Shown: positions 12,420-25,235 of the stretch, piece after piece
Numbering within the stretch: the stretch's first letter is position 1
How the letters are laid out: each line of letters opens with the position of its first letter
NCBI GenBank assembly: GCA_025024175.1
Contig: QCXZ01000137.1
Location: forward strand, 16,430,001 to 16,494,000
Length of the DNA: 64,000 nucleotides
Direction of reading: 5' to 3'
Origin: Rhyzopertha dominica
Lineage: Eukaryota > Arthropoda > Insecta > Coleoptera > Bostrichidae
Position numbers and translations under genes: made by a program
Notes under the pieces: generated by a model
Databases searched by the model: none
What the model saw: the letters and a program-made list of their open reading frames with translations, nothing else
Told to the model about the DNA's origin: nothing

Positions 12420-12686
12420 CAGGATGGCTGTCTGGTCCAAGATGCTGATGACATGCAATATATTTTGGGAGAAAACTTTAAACAGAGTGTGATTTCTAAT
12501 AGTACAGTGCCCTATGTGATCAAACGACCTTACCTTTCTACTAAAGACGTAGTATTTAATTTTGAACTACCACAGACTAGGGAAATTTTATAACCAAAAG
12601 TGCTGGATGCTGGATGTGCTAGCATCATTAAACGGAAACACTCTAGGTTTGAGCCTTTGTTAGAACAAAGAGCTAAAAGTGCGTGA
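12420..12686 (+). pseudogene. Unrecognised coding-like stretch broken by one stop
   Basis: A good splice acceptor (TTATTGTTCCAG, ending at 12419) precedes a frame that reads QDGCLVQDADDMQYILGE, continues to TREIL, meets TAA at 12591-12593, and then continues in the same frame as PKVLDAGCASIIKRKHSRFE to a TGA ending at 12686. Both halves have protein-like composition, and the reading phase does not change across the stop. This suggests one exon damaged by a point mutation or a base error. The C-terminal half is basic. I do not recognise the family. It could be a decayed retrocopy, a terminal exon of an unknown plus-strand gene, or chance. Confidence 0.3.
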
Positions 12687-13286
12687 AACAGAATGATCAG
12701 CTTTAGCAGTTTATTTTTTATCCGAATTTTGTTTCCCATTAAATTAATTTTTGTTCACATATCTCGCATCAATAATGAAAATGAACAGATAGCTGATAAC
12801 TCAAAAATGTATAATCGTCCTTTGTGCTTTTTTTGTTGGGAATATTTACGCTCATGCCCGCATAATCTTTGAAAATAAAGCTCAATGCTTGCAAACTAAA
12901 TATATTTCTCACTATTATTACAATTAAACTTGTAAATAACATGTGAACATCTTTCTTGAAAGCTGCTGCTATTATACCATAATGGCATAATGCCACCTGC
13001 CACACTGCAGACTGCAAAACGGCTGACTGGCGCTGCGGTTACAGTTACGCTCAAAGTTGCCAACACTGATTTGGAACGAAATGAATTAGGAACTTAACAT
13101 TCTGGAAGCATGGAGATTTTCAAAGAAAATAGTAACAGAAAATCAATAATCAACCGGTTGCAGTCCTTGTCATAATGCTCAAACCCACAATATAGGTTAA
13201 ATACATAGTCGCGAAACTCGCCCAACCAGATAATGCCAGGTTACGTTTCTGTTAAAACCAAAATTCTGTCTTGAAGGTGTCTCAAC

Positions 13287-13679
13287 TAGCCCTGTGCGAA
13301 TCAGAAGGTGGCGAATCGATTTCCGATTCATTGAAAAAAATCGATTTGAATTAAATCATCGAAACACCAATTCGAATCGTTTGATCGACTAAAATCGACT
13401 GAATTGATTTGAATCGGATCGAGTCTGCTGAATGGATTTTAAATGAATCTAATCGGCTGAATCAATTCGAATCGAATTAGCTGAATCGCATGTAGTATGA
13501 TTTTATAATACGTGTTAATTGACATTATTTTCTACGAAATTGATTAATATTGGAATTTACAATTCACCCGACTTTTTTATTTAACTTGATTTTTATTTAG
13601 TTTTTGAATTCAATTCGACGTTCTCTTTTGATTCGATGCTTCGATTCGAATCAATATATCGATTTTTTGCTCATGCCTA
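13287..13679 (-). mobile_element. hAT-type MITE, copy 2, inverted relative to copy 1
   Basis: A 393-bp reverse-oriented relative of the 11651-12085 element. Its ends read TAGCCCTGTGCG on the left and GCTCATGCCTA on the right. The flanking octamers are GTCTCAAC (13279-13286) and GTCTTAAC (13680-13687), a target duplication with one mismatch. Interior blocks match copy 1 in reverse complement, including the AT-rich core with the AATTGACATTAT-like and TTTTTATTTAACTTG-like segments. The different target octamers show two separate insertions of one family. Confidence 0.85.
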
Positions 13680-13687
13680 GTCTTAAC

Positions 13688-15930
13688 AATGAAAAAGTAT
13701 AAAAGAGGTTGCATTTGGTGACATCGAATTAATGAAGTCGGCAAATTTGAGTTTTTTAAAAACATCTCGAAACTGAAGGAATTAATTTGAAACTGGTTTA
13801 TGTTCCAAACACTAAATTCTGCAAAACATTCCCGCTTTAACTGTTGGCTCGCTTTGTTTATTGAAAAATAAATTGCTATTCCTTATAACCCGGTGCGGCT
13901 GTATTGTTATGGCTAGTAACGATTGTCAAATGTTAAGTCAAAATTTTACTGTTTACTGCAAATTTCAGGAATTTCAGGTACCTGCAAAAATATTCCTGTC
14001 AGAACAGCGAACTCACTTTGCCATAAATAACCGCTGCGGTAACCTGAAATCAATACAATCTATCTTATGAGTTTATTTATTGACTGATGTGGTCAGCTTC
14101 CCCTACGGCTTTTCACCCTCACGCACGGCGCTATTATTACGTTGCCGCTGAACAGGGGTTATTAAATTTTGTGCGAACGACTTCTCAATTTTGCGTCCGT
14201 CCCGTACACTGCTTTCGACGCGCGTTAAAGATAAATTTTTCTGAAAGATCGATCGTACCGTTTAGGGTATTAATTCACCAGCGGGAAGGCAATCGCCTGT
14301 TCATGTTTCACTACGGTAGACATTAACACTCGAAAATTTAAAGTCAGTGGCGTTCGTTACACATACTAAGACATTAAATGATATGCTTACCCAAATACAT
14401 AGCTTACGTAATTGAGTTAGGAATAAAATCTGTTTGTATTTTGTACAAAATAATTTTAGGTAAAAGAAAACAGTAGTATTTAATATTAACGTAATATTTA
14501 TTTACTGTAGCACTACCTCGTAACTAGCAGAATCCACCAGATAAGTTGATGGTATTATCAATGGGGGCGTATTGTAGAACATTATTAGTTAAATCTCAGC
14601 TTATGACCTAGCGAGTGTAGTGAGCGAGGAATAAACAATATTATTATGTCATGAGTAAGTTACACATAGATCTTAATATGCAACTGCTATAGCTTTTTCA
14701 TTTTCAAAAAAATAGCGCCTAAAGAACAAGCGGCCTCTGTACAAATGTGACACTTATTGTAAACTTAATAACACATAATGCCATTTACACAGCTAAGAAA
14801 TTTCTTCATTTCAAAGTTAGCAGTAGACTATATGAAGTAAAAAGCACTAGTACTTTAAGATACTACTGCTACGTACTTAGTAGGTATGCACAACCATGAA
14901 AAATCACTCTGGTATAAAGGTATGCGGAAATGACTCTGATATGAAAAAGTTTTTTTTATAAACAGAGTTTAGAGTTGTGATTGTGAATCTGGTTCTTAGC
15001 TCTATATTTTTTTTGCTTCAAGAAATCTTATATAATCTGAAAAATAGTGAGGATAACTTGCTTAAATTCGAAGATAAAACAGATTTACCAGGTTATAATT
15101 CAATATTGCTTCCAAATTTGAGACCTATCGATAAACTTCTGGAGGTTCATGTATATAACAAGGTATATTTTCCTTCCTTCTTATCGGGAACTTACAAGTC
15201 TTAATATACACAGTACATATTTTCTAGGTGCTGATTCATTCTGTCAATTAGCGGAATATTTATTGATAAATTAATAAACACGATTAATTTGCAGTGTTCC
15301 ATAATTAAAAAAAAAGAAAAACGTACAAGTGCAATATGGTGTAGGTAACCATAGTCTGTATATGTAGTTATTTTTACAAGATTAGCATATCACATATTAG
15401 TATTGCGTTTTTTTAGGCAACTGGTCAGTTAACAGAAATTAAAGTATTGATAAAAGTATTTTTTTAAATTTTCTTAATTTAGGTAAGTGAGCTGGCAACA
15501 AATGAGTTTACAACCACTATAATTCTTTTTGATCCGATTTAAGATATTACGATTGCTGGGATCTGACATCAAGACCTAAAAGTGTTCGAACAAATTAATT
15601 TCAAGAGTTAAAAATAATACACCCTACCACTTCCTCATTCTTTTGTATAATTACTTTAATTGTGAGGAATCCTTGCCATCGGACTTTCATTATGTAAGAA
15701 GTGTTCTACACTTAATACCAAGTAAATAATTTTTTAAGTTATGTTACACCAATGACGGATAATGTACACAAGACAAAATGTTTGACATATTTCGTCAGAA
15801 CTTGGTATTGATGCTTTAAAAAAATGATTTTCAACTTTCCCAAGAATGAGAAATATGTAAACAATTACGACTAAATGTGGCATTGACATTCATTGATATA
15901 TTTATTTAATTCCAAACCTAAAGTACTAAT
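13688..15930. other. Non-coding stretch with nothing recognised
   Basis: It contains small frames (for example 13861-14070 and 14087-14326) without family resemblance or splice support. The 14080-14330 part is less AT-rich than its surroundings, but I see no gene in it. Confidence 0.4.
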
Positions 15931-15936
15931 TATTTG

Positions 15937-16025
15937 TGAAGCTTTCGTACCTTACGTTGAAGTGTTAACCTCAGGTTCCGCGTTCGATTCCCGGTCATCC
16001 CTGACACAAATAATTGTTCAAATTT
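15937..16025 (+). repeat. Probable tRNA-derived SINE fragment
   Basis: A pol III B-box-like motif, GTTCGATTCC (15982-15991), sits in a context typical of insect SINEs (GTTCGATTCCCGGTCATCC, then an ACACAAATAATTGTTC-like stretch). No A box is recognisable at the expected distance upstream, so the copy is truncated or decayed. It is not a functional tRNA gene: no acceptor stem or anticodon arm can be drawn. Confidence 0.4.
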
Positions 16026-18720
16026 ATTTTCCTGCTTATCCATTAAATAATTGCCTATCACAGTTACAAATACTTTCAGACTTGTTAAGAAATAGTCTCT
16101 GCTAGTAAAAAAAGTTATTTGCTCCAGCAGAAAACAATTTTACTNGAACATGCAATATAGTTACCGTTTTTCACTGATATAGTNCGACGTGCTGCCACTG
16201 TTCAGGCTAATTCACTTCGAAAGCAGCGTGAAAAATTGCTAGTTGCTGTTTAGACATGCCCGTAATGAACAATTTACTCGGCGCTCCNCCTATNTCGGAA
16301 NACGGTTTTAGTAAATTGAGTGTTCACTCGCGACCTTATATTACAAACGACGTAAGAGTAAAACAATTTTTGAATCGATAGAAGAGAACGTGTATATTTT
16401 TCTCCGTTTCTGAAACGTTTGACTGTTTACATACGTTTCGGTATGGAATACTTGTAACGGGTGTTTATTTAAAAGTCGTGAAATCGCTTTTGACTTTAAC
16501 ATACATATTTTAATGTACAGTGAGTCAGAAAAGTCTACATACTAAATATTCTGTAACGAAGTATTTATTTTAGTAGATGAATTTATTTACTCATTAATTA
16601 TTGATACTAGATAAATAATATTGAAACACATAAAAAATTTGTCATAGTCAACACCTGTGCCAAATTGAATTTCTACCTTACCAAATCCTAGATATATATA
16701 AATTAATTACAATGACAGCTGAAGTTTTCTAGGCATTGAGAGAACTAGATTTTCAGTTTGTAATGCGCTGAGCGATTTTCTCATAGTACTCGTAATTGTA
16801 AATTTTCTTGTTTTTCGTTGTAATTCATCCCACATATGGGAATTAAATCTGGGGATTGAAGTGGATAATCTACATATATGTTTGCGGACGTTGCACGTGA
16901 TCGATTCGTTTACAACAGGATCATTGCCCTGTTAAAATAGCCAGCGATTTTGGCAGATCGAACTTTTAGCGGTTGTTGGTTGATTGTCTCGTAATATTAG
17001 CAAATATTGGCGGTGATCCATCGTATTATCAATGAAAACTAATTTCTTTACCCTGCAGGCTGTAATTAATCTCCCTACCATTATACATACCTGTCTCCAT
17101 GCTTAACATTTGCAACCAAATTTTCAGTTTTAATTTCTTTGTTACCTTTACGCTCGATATTCCTATTTTCACTTAGGAAATAAAAATGTTCTACTTAATC
17201 TCACATTAATCTGTAAATATTGCAGTTTAAAAAAATTATAGCCAGTGTTAAATGCAAACAAAGTGTTCCTTCCTTCCTTCCTTTTCATCTTTATTTTTTT
17301 TTGTGTTAAATACACGAAGTTATAAGCTTTCCGTAAATATTAAACTTTATTTTATAGCGATTTATAGTTAAGATTACATCTAGAGAATTTACTGTATTAT
17401 GTTGTTCTTTTTCATTTATGACTTGTATTTGATTGTGTTTATGTAATTTAAAAATCCAATTATTCGTTGTTCCTGTCCAGATGCAAAGGATCCAAGTAAC
17501 GAATCCAAACTAACGAAGAATAAGGGAGATAAAAGATTGCATTAATTATAATGACCCAGTGTGTGTATTGTACCAATTGTAATGATGTATATTTGTTTCA
17601 TTTAGTAAAAGATAGTATGAATAAAATACTTTATTTTATTACATTATTTGATTATTCTGATATTAGAAGTCGACTAAGTCTATACCTAGCTTCATGACCA
17701 CAGTTTAATTTAAACCTGCTACTTATTACTTGCGTAACTAAATTTAGAAGTTTACGACGTGTTAGACGATCAAAGGGTACATGGACGTAGTGTGCGCAAC
17801 TGTGTTAACCGATAAACATCTACTCATCCATTATAAACGCGATACACATGGTGACAGTGATGTAGAGGGCATATTAGTGAAATGACGGTAGATCACCATT
17901 GTTGCATAGGAGAAACATAAACCAGAATCTTCTTTGATTGATACGAGCGCAACGTGACCTTATTGGACCATAAATATAGGACAGGACGTTTTACTACCCA
18001 GACTTGAGGAATTTCCAATTGATGGTTAGCTATTAGTATTGGCTTTTATTGCCACGTTATTGCGAGGGTGCTTGTTACTGCTCAAAAATATAAGAATCCT
18101 GAGAGTGTAAAATTCATGTTATGCCTCTTAAAATGACTTCTCCGACTGGATACCATTTTAGTGTTATTAACCTATTATAGGTTATTGGAGATACGCAGTA
18201 CTTATGACCTTATGCTGTTTGGTGCCAGATATTGTTACTCTCACTGCAAGAAAGAATAAAATAATACACGGTAAAATACAACTAGGTATCTAAATAAATC
18301 GAAGGTTGTCCTTTGTCTTCGAAACAAAATATTCTTAGAAAAAAAATGTTTAATCAAATCAACGTTATTTTTATGTATTCTACCGATGTTCAAAATTTTA
18401 GAATTAAAACGTGAAAGGCCCTGTATGTACATTATCATACCAGGCACTGAAGCAATCGTCGAAACACCAAATATTATAACACCATTCAACACGAAATTTG
18501 ACTTTGATGTGAGACTATTATATTTTGGTAGATTAGATCATAGTTGAACGAAAAAAAAGATGTGGCAAGAAAAAGTTTGCTTTTGTGTCCAGGAGAAGGT
18601 TTAAACGATATTTTTAAAAATCTGTAACTATTTTTTTTATAATAAAACAATACAAATATGTTTCTTTATTTTTTTCATTAATTTTTACTATCAAAGTGGA
18701 AAATAATTTAAAAGTGCACA
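16026..18720. other. Non-coding stretch, no firm gene
   Basis: No known protein is seen. A weak candidate terminal exon (acceptor ending at 17480, stop at 17543-17545, AATAAA at 17620-17625) is described under findings. A short TTCC microsatellite lies at about 17270-17283. Confidence 0.4.
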
Positions 18721-18724
18721 GTGC

Positions 18725-19230
18725 TACTCTTTTATGTTCATAAGTACTTTCTCTCAATAAACCTCAAATATAGTCTCCACCATATTTTCATCGTATTGGC
18801 CTTGATAACGTTTGAAGTTCATAATATCTTAATGGAAACGTTCTCTTTGGTATTCTAATTACGCCCTCGTGTTATTTTTGAAATTATCTAAATGAACATG
18901 CAGCATATGCACTTTTAACGACACCCTACAACCCACGGATTTGAAGTTTTTGTAACATATTTTTAACCAGTTTTTGGTTGTTGTTATTTCCTAAAAAATC
19001 CAGAGACTACTGCTTTAAGACTGTTCCAATTTGCTCTTTGAGCTTTACTAAACAAGTTTAGAAATTCTTCATCAGCAAAAATTTTGTTTTAATTTGCGGA
19101 CCAACAAAAACTGCAGCTTTAACCTTTGCTTCTAACAACTTGGGAAACAGCTTTTTTAAATACAAAAACTTCTGATTTTTCATCCAGTTTTTTCGTAAAT
19201 TGTTTCATTAACCCTAACTTAATGTGCAAA
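18725..19230 (-). pseudogene. Decayed copy of a widespread, uncharacterised invertebrate protein family
   Basis: Minus-strand translation in shifting frames gives, in order, LPLHIKLGLMKQFTKKLDEK, FPKLLEAKVKAAVFVGPQIK, a segment with NWNSLKAV-like and FLGNNNNQKLVKNMLQKL text, SVKVHMLHVHLDNF-like text, then ERFH and RYQGQYDENMVETIF. This order (GPQI, FLGN, a V/LHFLHSHLDFFP-like block, GERFHQDI, RYQG) is that of an uncharacterised protein found in many copies in aphids, other arthropods and cnidarians, which I recognise but cannot name. Stops and frameshifts are frequent, so it is non-functional. High copy number in such genomes suggests a transposon-associated gene; that part is inference. Confidence 0.65.
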
Positions 19231-19734
19231 GGCAAACTTTATTCGAAATAATACTATATTACTTAACGAGTGTTATAAGAAGCATTTTACGCAGAAGTGA
19301 AAAGTTGGCATACCGGCCGTGTACAACTCGAGTAATGTACTATACTTTTTCTACGACGCCTATATTGTTATACTTTTATATTAACTTTTTTCGACAAAAA
19401 CAAATAGGTTAATCACAGTAACTGACAGTAATAACAAAATGTTGACAGACGTCAGATTGACTTCGAAAATGAAGCAATACAATCGCTTACAGTAATTGGA
19501 ACGTTTTATTTTTACTTTATTATTATTTAGATATAATGTAAATACCTTTCGAATGGCAAAAACATCAACCAAAAAAATATAAAGTATAAACATTAACTAT
19601 TTCCTGTGACATTTCTAACAATTAACTGAAATCGGATAACATCATGTGTACGCTTTGTCAAAGTTGAAACTGTAACGTAATAAAAAAATTATGTGCTGGT
19701 CATAACCTATGTGTAATAACGACTTTACAATCAA

Positions 19735-20125
19735 GTACACAGTGCATTATAAGCAATTTACTTCGAAAAAGATTTTTTTCTTCACTTTTGCACATAAACA
19801 GGAAAATCATAAAATAAACTTTAGGACAAAAGACGAAAATTTTTTTTCTAAACTTGTAACAAAACCGCTGGTTGTTTTTTTATAAATGGAGTGCTATCTG
19901 GAGGCACTGTGTGAATGTAAATACCCCGCTTTTATCTCACGGGATTTTTTAATATAACAAAATTAATTAAAATTCTTATAAAAACTTGAAAATGAGGATT
20001 ATTATTGTAACTATCACAAAAGCAAACTTTATTAGAAAAAAATGTATTTTTCTTCATTTTTGCACATAACAAACAGGAAAATCATAAAATAAGCTTTGGG
20101 ACAAAAAACGATTTTTTTTTGTATA
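19735..20125 (+). repeat. Diverged direct repeat, two copies
   Basis: Two A/T-rich blocks (about 19755-19850 and 20015-20115) share TTTGCACATAA, then AACAGGAAAATCATAAAATA, then TTTGGGACAAAA/TTTAGGACAAAA and poly-T. The copies are about 260 bases apart. Origin is unknown; there is no coding content. Confidence 0.5.
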
Positions 20126-21470
20126 GCAGTGTAATAAACGTATTCACTTTATTTAGTTAATACTGGATGCATGAATCATTTATAGAAACCCCGTATATCA
20201 CACCGTTATGAGACCCTGTACCTATATGTCGTACCCATTTTGAAATATATGTTAAGCAACTCAAGTGCGATCTCCATTAAATTTCATAAATACATTAAAC
20301 GCGGGCTTATTATTTTAGACAAGTTCGATAAATGAAAACCATAATGCGGAAATCGGTTTTACACCGATATAAACGTTGTAGCTAAAGCGGAATGTACAAA
20401 GTAACAATCTTCAAATCCGCTTAACTTCGCGTGCCCAACAACAATATGAGATCTTCTCTTCGTCATTAAAATCCTAATCTTAATCCTTATTAGTACGCAA
20501 AACAACAAAATATGTGTAAGTATGGTACCATTTGTTAGTCCTTTGATGTATTGGTATTAATTATGTAGAGGGATTTAATCACAGTTTGACTATTAGTAAC
20601 TCGGGGGTATATTATTAACAACGCGTAGTATAATTTATTGCCAAACAGGTAGTAGCTGTGAATATCTGAGGTACCAAAACGCTGATACAATTTTAATTGC
20701 CAACCGTTTGTTACGGTGATGTCGGTTCACCCTTACGCATGAATTGCAAATTTCTCCTGCCGGCAAACGGAAATATTAATGTTGCATGCCCATTTCACAC
20801 ACGAAAACGTAGTACATTACGTCTTATCTAATATTAACCCTTTCGTCGACATGCTACTTTGCAACTGTTGCAAATTTGCTACAGGGATTTGAAGATTAAA
20901 CAGTAAATGTACGCGGTAAGCCTCATAATGTCTCAAATCGCCATAGATCCCATGGGTCAACATTTTGCCGACATGCTAATTAAAGTCTTATAAATCTTCG
21001 TAAAAATAAAAATTAATGCTGTTGTCTTTTTGTTCCACAACTCAAAAATCGTCTGAACCTCGAAATTATCTATTATTCATCTATTAAATAGGGTTGTCTT
21101 CTAGAAATTGGCAAACGTCGTCGCATTTTGATTACTTGCATTCCACCATCAGTGAGTTTGGCAACGTTNGTGGGANGCTATTTGTCCCGCCTATGTGTTA
21201 ATATCCATAGAATNGTAATTTACCTAAACTAATGGTACATGCCTGTAATTCTCAGTATTTATGGTAAATTCGTACCACAACGCTTCATAATTCATTTCTC
21301 TTCAAAATCTGTCTTTTTTTACCCACCTTGTCCCGCTTTATACACGCAGGTAGTTGGCAATCCTAATCAAAAGTATTCTGTCTAGGTTTGTAATAATATT
21401 AGAAAAGGTCCTATATGGTAGAATTCGCTATCTTAACACCCATTATTACCTACCAAATTAATATTAGGCT
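20126..21470. other. Non-coding stretch with nothing recognised
   Basis: No gene or named repeat could be supported. Three N bases (21169-21215) mark uncertain sequence. Confidence 0.4.
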
Positions 21471-21474
21471 TTAA

Positions 21475-22381
21475 GAGGGGCATTTACTTGGAGCGATCGG
21501 GCAAAATGTAAACTATGCAACCCATGTTACCAGCGGGACATGGGACGTGAGAGGGTAGCCGATAGGATGAAATTACGCAAAGATCAGACGGGCCAAACTA
21601 ATATTCGGAAAATTGCTGACTGTAGCGTGTGCATAAAAAAGTAAACATGATATTAGTAACTTACTATGATATTATACCAGGTTATTCAAAATATGGAATA
21701 ACCCATTTATTTCTGTAAATATGAACTATATAACATTTCATTCTAACTGCATGTCGACTATGATTTTTGGAGGAACTTTTATAATAATTTTCATTCCGCC
21801 TCCCCATTGCTTCGGCAGACAGTAAATTAATGTGAAAGAGCTTTTAACATTAAACTTGTCACGTGTATTTAGACATAAAACCTTAGAAATCCGGTCATAT
21901 CGGAATAAATCGTATACCGCACGATCATTTCCGACAGGTTTGTATCTTATTGTCACTGGTCTCTGGATACCACGCGACGGATCNGGTGGGGATGGGCATT
22001 CGCATTCCGCTCTCTTGACGGACTCGTGCGAAAGGGTTTGCGGTTTTACATTTTTTGAATGTTTTTACTTATTTATCGTGCTCATGTTTTTGGTAGTGTA
22101 CAAAGATATATGTAGCTACAACGTGGAGTTCGAATTTTTCGTTTATGTGCCTTAGTTTTCGAGATATAACTCGCCAAAAATACGCATTTTTAAGCAAAAT
22201 ATAACAACAAATATTTACATTACCGTACCAAATTCAGAAAAAACTAGAACTCTACGTTGTAGCTACATCTTTTGTCATTGCCGTGTCGAAATTTCACTTT
22301 GAAAAAGTTTCGAATAACTCGGTAAAATGTAAAACGGTAGGTGCTTAAAATGACCCGATTCGCTCTAGGTAAACGCCCCTC
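21475..22381. mobile_element. Inverted-repeat element bounded by TTAA
   Basis: The left end GAGGGGCATTTACTTGGAGC and the right end (reverse complement GAGGGGCGTTTACCTAGAGC) form terminal inverted repeats of about 32 bp, continuing with GA(A)TCGGG. TTAA occurs immediately outside both ends (21471-21474 and 22382-22385). A second, internal inverted pair, built on GTAGCTACAACGT, lies at about 22110-22137 and 22240-22266. There is no transposase frame. TTAA target duplication is characteristic of piggyBac-type elements. The terminal bases are not classical piggyBac, and a 2-bp TA duplication (Tc1/mariner-like) is also compatible. Confidence 0.7.
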
Positions 22382-22385
22382 TTAA

Positions 22386-25235
22386 GGAGTACTATATACA
22401 ACATTAAAAATACAAATCAACGCATTCCTTATGTTATCATATTTATAAAATATAATTTTGAAATCCAATTGTCTAAGAATTTATTATTGTTGTAAGCGAA
22501 ATGGAGAAGGATATCGACCAAAAAAGTTGAAAATATTGACCAGGNAACAAATCGACTTTCTCGCAGAAACACAGGATGNAATACATCTCATGCAGAAGGA
22601 TGCCATATTTTTTTGCGCTTCCGTTCGAAGAACTGTTCAATTTNACANTCAAAATATTNAAGATTTGGGAACTTTACCAGACACACTATTATANAAGCTN
22701 AGTTTTAGTTCGATTTTTGGAGTTGTAGTTCATTGTTTCACTCTTTGTGCTGTTAATTCGTTGACAGTCAAGAGTAGAAGTTTGTTTAATTTTAATTTTA
22801 CTGATACGAACTTTAAAAAATAAAATATTTCGTTTCATCATGGCTCTATTTCGAAACGCAATTGCGTGTCATAATGACTTTATTAAAAATGCAAAATGAA
22901 AAAACTAGTTATTTTTTTAAATAATTTTTTGTTATGGGTACATTTAATAAAAAACCACTGCAAATTGAATCAATACTTCCACATCCAATTGTCAAACTGA
23001 CATTTAAGTTTTTATTTTTTATACTATATGATTAGTAATCAGGTTTTGAGCATTTTTTCTCTGTACACATTTTTTGTAAGACAAACGGTTCTCGTGATAT
23101 TAGCAGAAATACATAAATTTTTAAAATCGGTTTTTTCCAAAGAACTCGAGAAGTATTAACTTAACAAGATATTACAAGAGTGCTTTCCTATCAGAAATTT
23201 GATTTTCTATATAATACCAAAATTTAAAAAAAAATCGTACGAACAGGGTCCAAAATACGTTTTTTGGAAATATTCCGAAAATGTCAAAATTTTTGGATAA
23301 AGTTTCTAAGACACTTTTTGTGAGAAATTTTATTTCCTATCTGATGGTATTTTCATTTATTGAATATATTAAATATATTCGGAGATATTTAGGAAAAACC
23401 GTTTTTTGCTAATATCTTCTAAAAATTTGCTGCACCGAAAATTTATAAGGGCGAGTAATACTCGCAGTTATACTACTAATCACATACTAACACGAAAAAA
23501 AATTTGCAAAAAAGGTAGTTCCCTCCCAATTTCGCCCCCTTCCCGAAACCCTACTTACCCCAAAAACAATAGGTCGCTTTGGGTAGTTGAGATTTATACG
23601 TTTGCCAAATTTCAAGTGTTATGTGATAACTGGATTAGTATGAATGAATTGGAATATTTGGTTGTTTATGTACATTATGGATTCTATTCTGACTGCCATT
23701 TTCTTTGTTATTAATATGTACCATTATAGACACTAGTTGTCCAAGAATTTTTTTTACTCAAATTTTGTTTTTTTACGTTTTCGACCGTTTTAAAGCGAAT
23801 GAGCAAATAAAAAATTTTGAAAATTTTTTCAGGGATACAATACTTCCCATCCGTTGGATGTGGAAGTAATTAACTAAATATCGTCGTTTTGATGTGAACA
23901 AAACAACATTACGTTACAGCTCATTTTCGACTCTATTACAAGAATTTTCTAGCTCAATAGCATATAAATACCAAATTTGATTACTAAAAAAGATGTTTCT
24001 AATTAAAAATTGCAATAATTATAGAGCTGTTATTTAAAATACAGTATATGCATAATGTCTAACTACACTTTCATAAAAATAGTTAAAGCCGTAGTATGAA
24101 AAGCCACTATTATTATTTTTTGTGTTTACAGAATGGAAAACAAATATTTTTTATACGCTCTCGCGTCGTCCAGGTCTACCGCAGTCGTCACTTTCCGAAC
24201 TCGATCTCAAAAATGTATATCACAAAAAAGTCAATGGGCAATCTCTGATAAAGTACTTTATGTAATAAACATAATTTTGTACAGAAAGCAAAACTTTTCC
24301 CTTCCACTATTTTGTATCAATACTCATCTGCATACACATGCATCTGTGTGCGGATGCGGTTAACCGACGCTAGCCGTTGGTACAATTACCGATTATTATG
24401 CAATTTCAAAAAAGGTAAACACATCAGGTAAAATTAAATGATTCCCCCAGCTGGTGTGTGTCTATTTAGGTCAATTTGTAGAGTTGGCGTGTTATTTAAG
24501 CTAATTGCGCCATATTTGTCGAACACGAAACAGATAAACACATACATTATATAAGAGCTTTATTGCATTCATTTCATGCATTGTTGTTTAATTTGAGATG
24601 TCACAAATTATTGCACCGTGGTATTTTGCAGTAGTTATACCAAAGTTGTCAACCAAAACCAGTAGCAGAACATATTGGATTCAGTTATTTCATAATAAAT
24701 GTCACTCTACTATGAGCTCTGTGCATTTTTCTGTTTTCGCTTTTTAATTTTATTTCATTTTACGCTGCATCCATATTATATCTTTATGAGATTTAAAAGT
24801 TTTACATTATGTCCGCGGGATATAGAATTTAGAGAAAAAGCCCGGCCATAAAAGTGTACGAATTTCAACAACATGTGTTATATTTCTATCTTTATGATGA
24901 ATACATTTCGTTAGCTACTTGCTATAAATAATACTACCAAGAGAAAAGTCCCTGGAATTGGTTTGAATATTAGAAGTTCAAGTTAGTTTTTTTCCTTCGA
25001 GGTGTTAGTAGAATTTTGATAATTGTGCCAGACTCCTCATATTTTTCCATTTTTTCATCCTTAATGCCTTTTATAGTAAAAATAATGTCAGCTCCACCGT
25101 CTGCTAACATAGTGGCCGATGTTAAAAAATATGCCCCGTGTATCTCTCTTAGCCCAGGCGGGAAAATAGAGGCTCTTTACGAGTCAACCTCGAATGAAAA
25201 ATAAGAAGCTACAAATGTGTATAATCCTTCATTTC
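22386..25235. other. Non-coding, very AT-rich stretch
   Basis: No gene recognised. Several N bases lie at 22545-22700. The 22900-23500 part is a low-complexity, T/A-rich sequence of the kind seen in decayed repeats. The frame at 24133-24363 has no family resemblance. Confidence 0.4.

Noticed and set aside
15937..16025. tRNA gene
   Set aside because: A B box alone; no acceptor stem, A box or anticodon arm, so it was called a SINE fragment.
17270..17283. TTCC microsatellite
   Set aside because: Too short to be informative.
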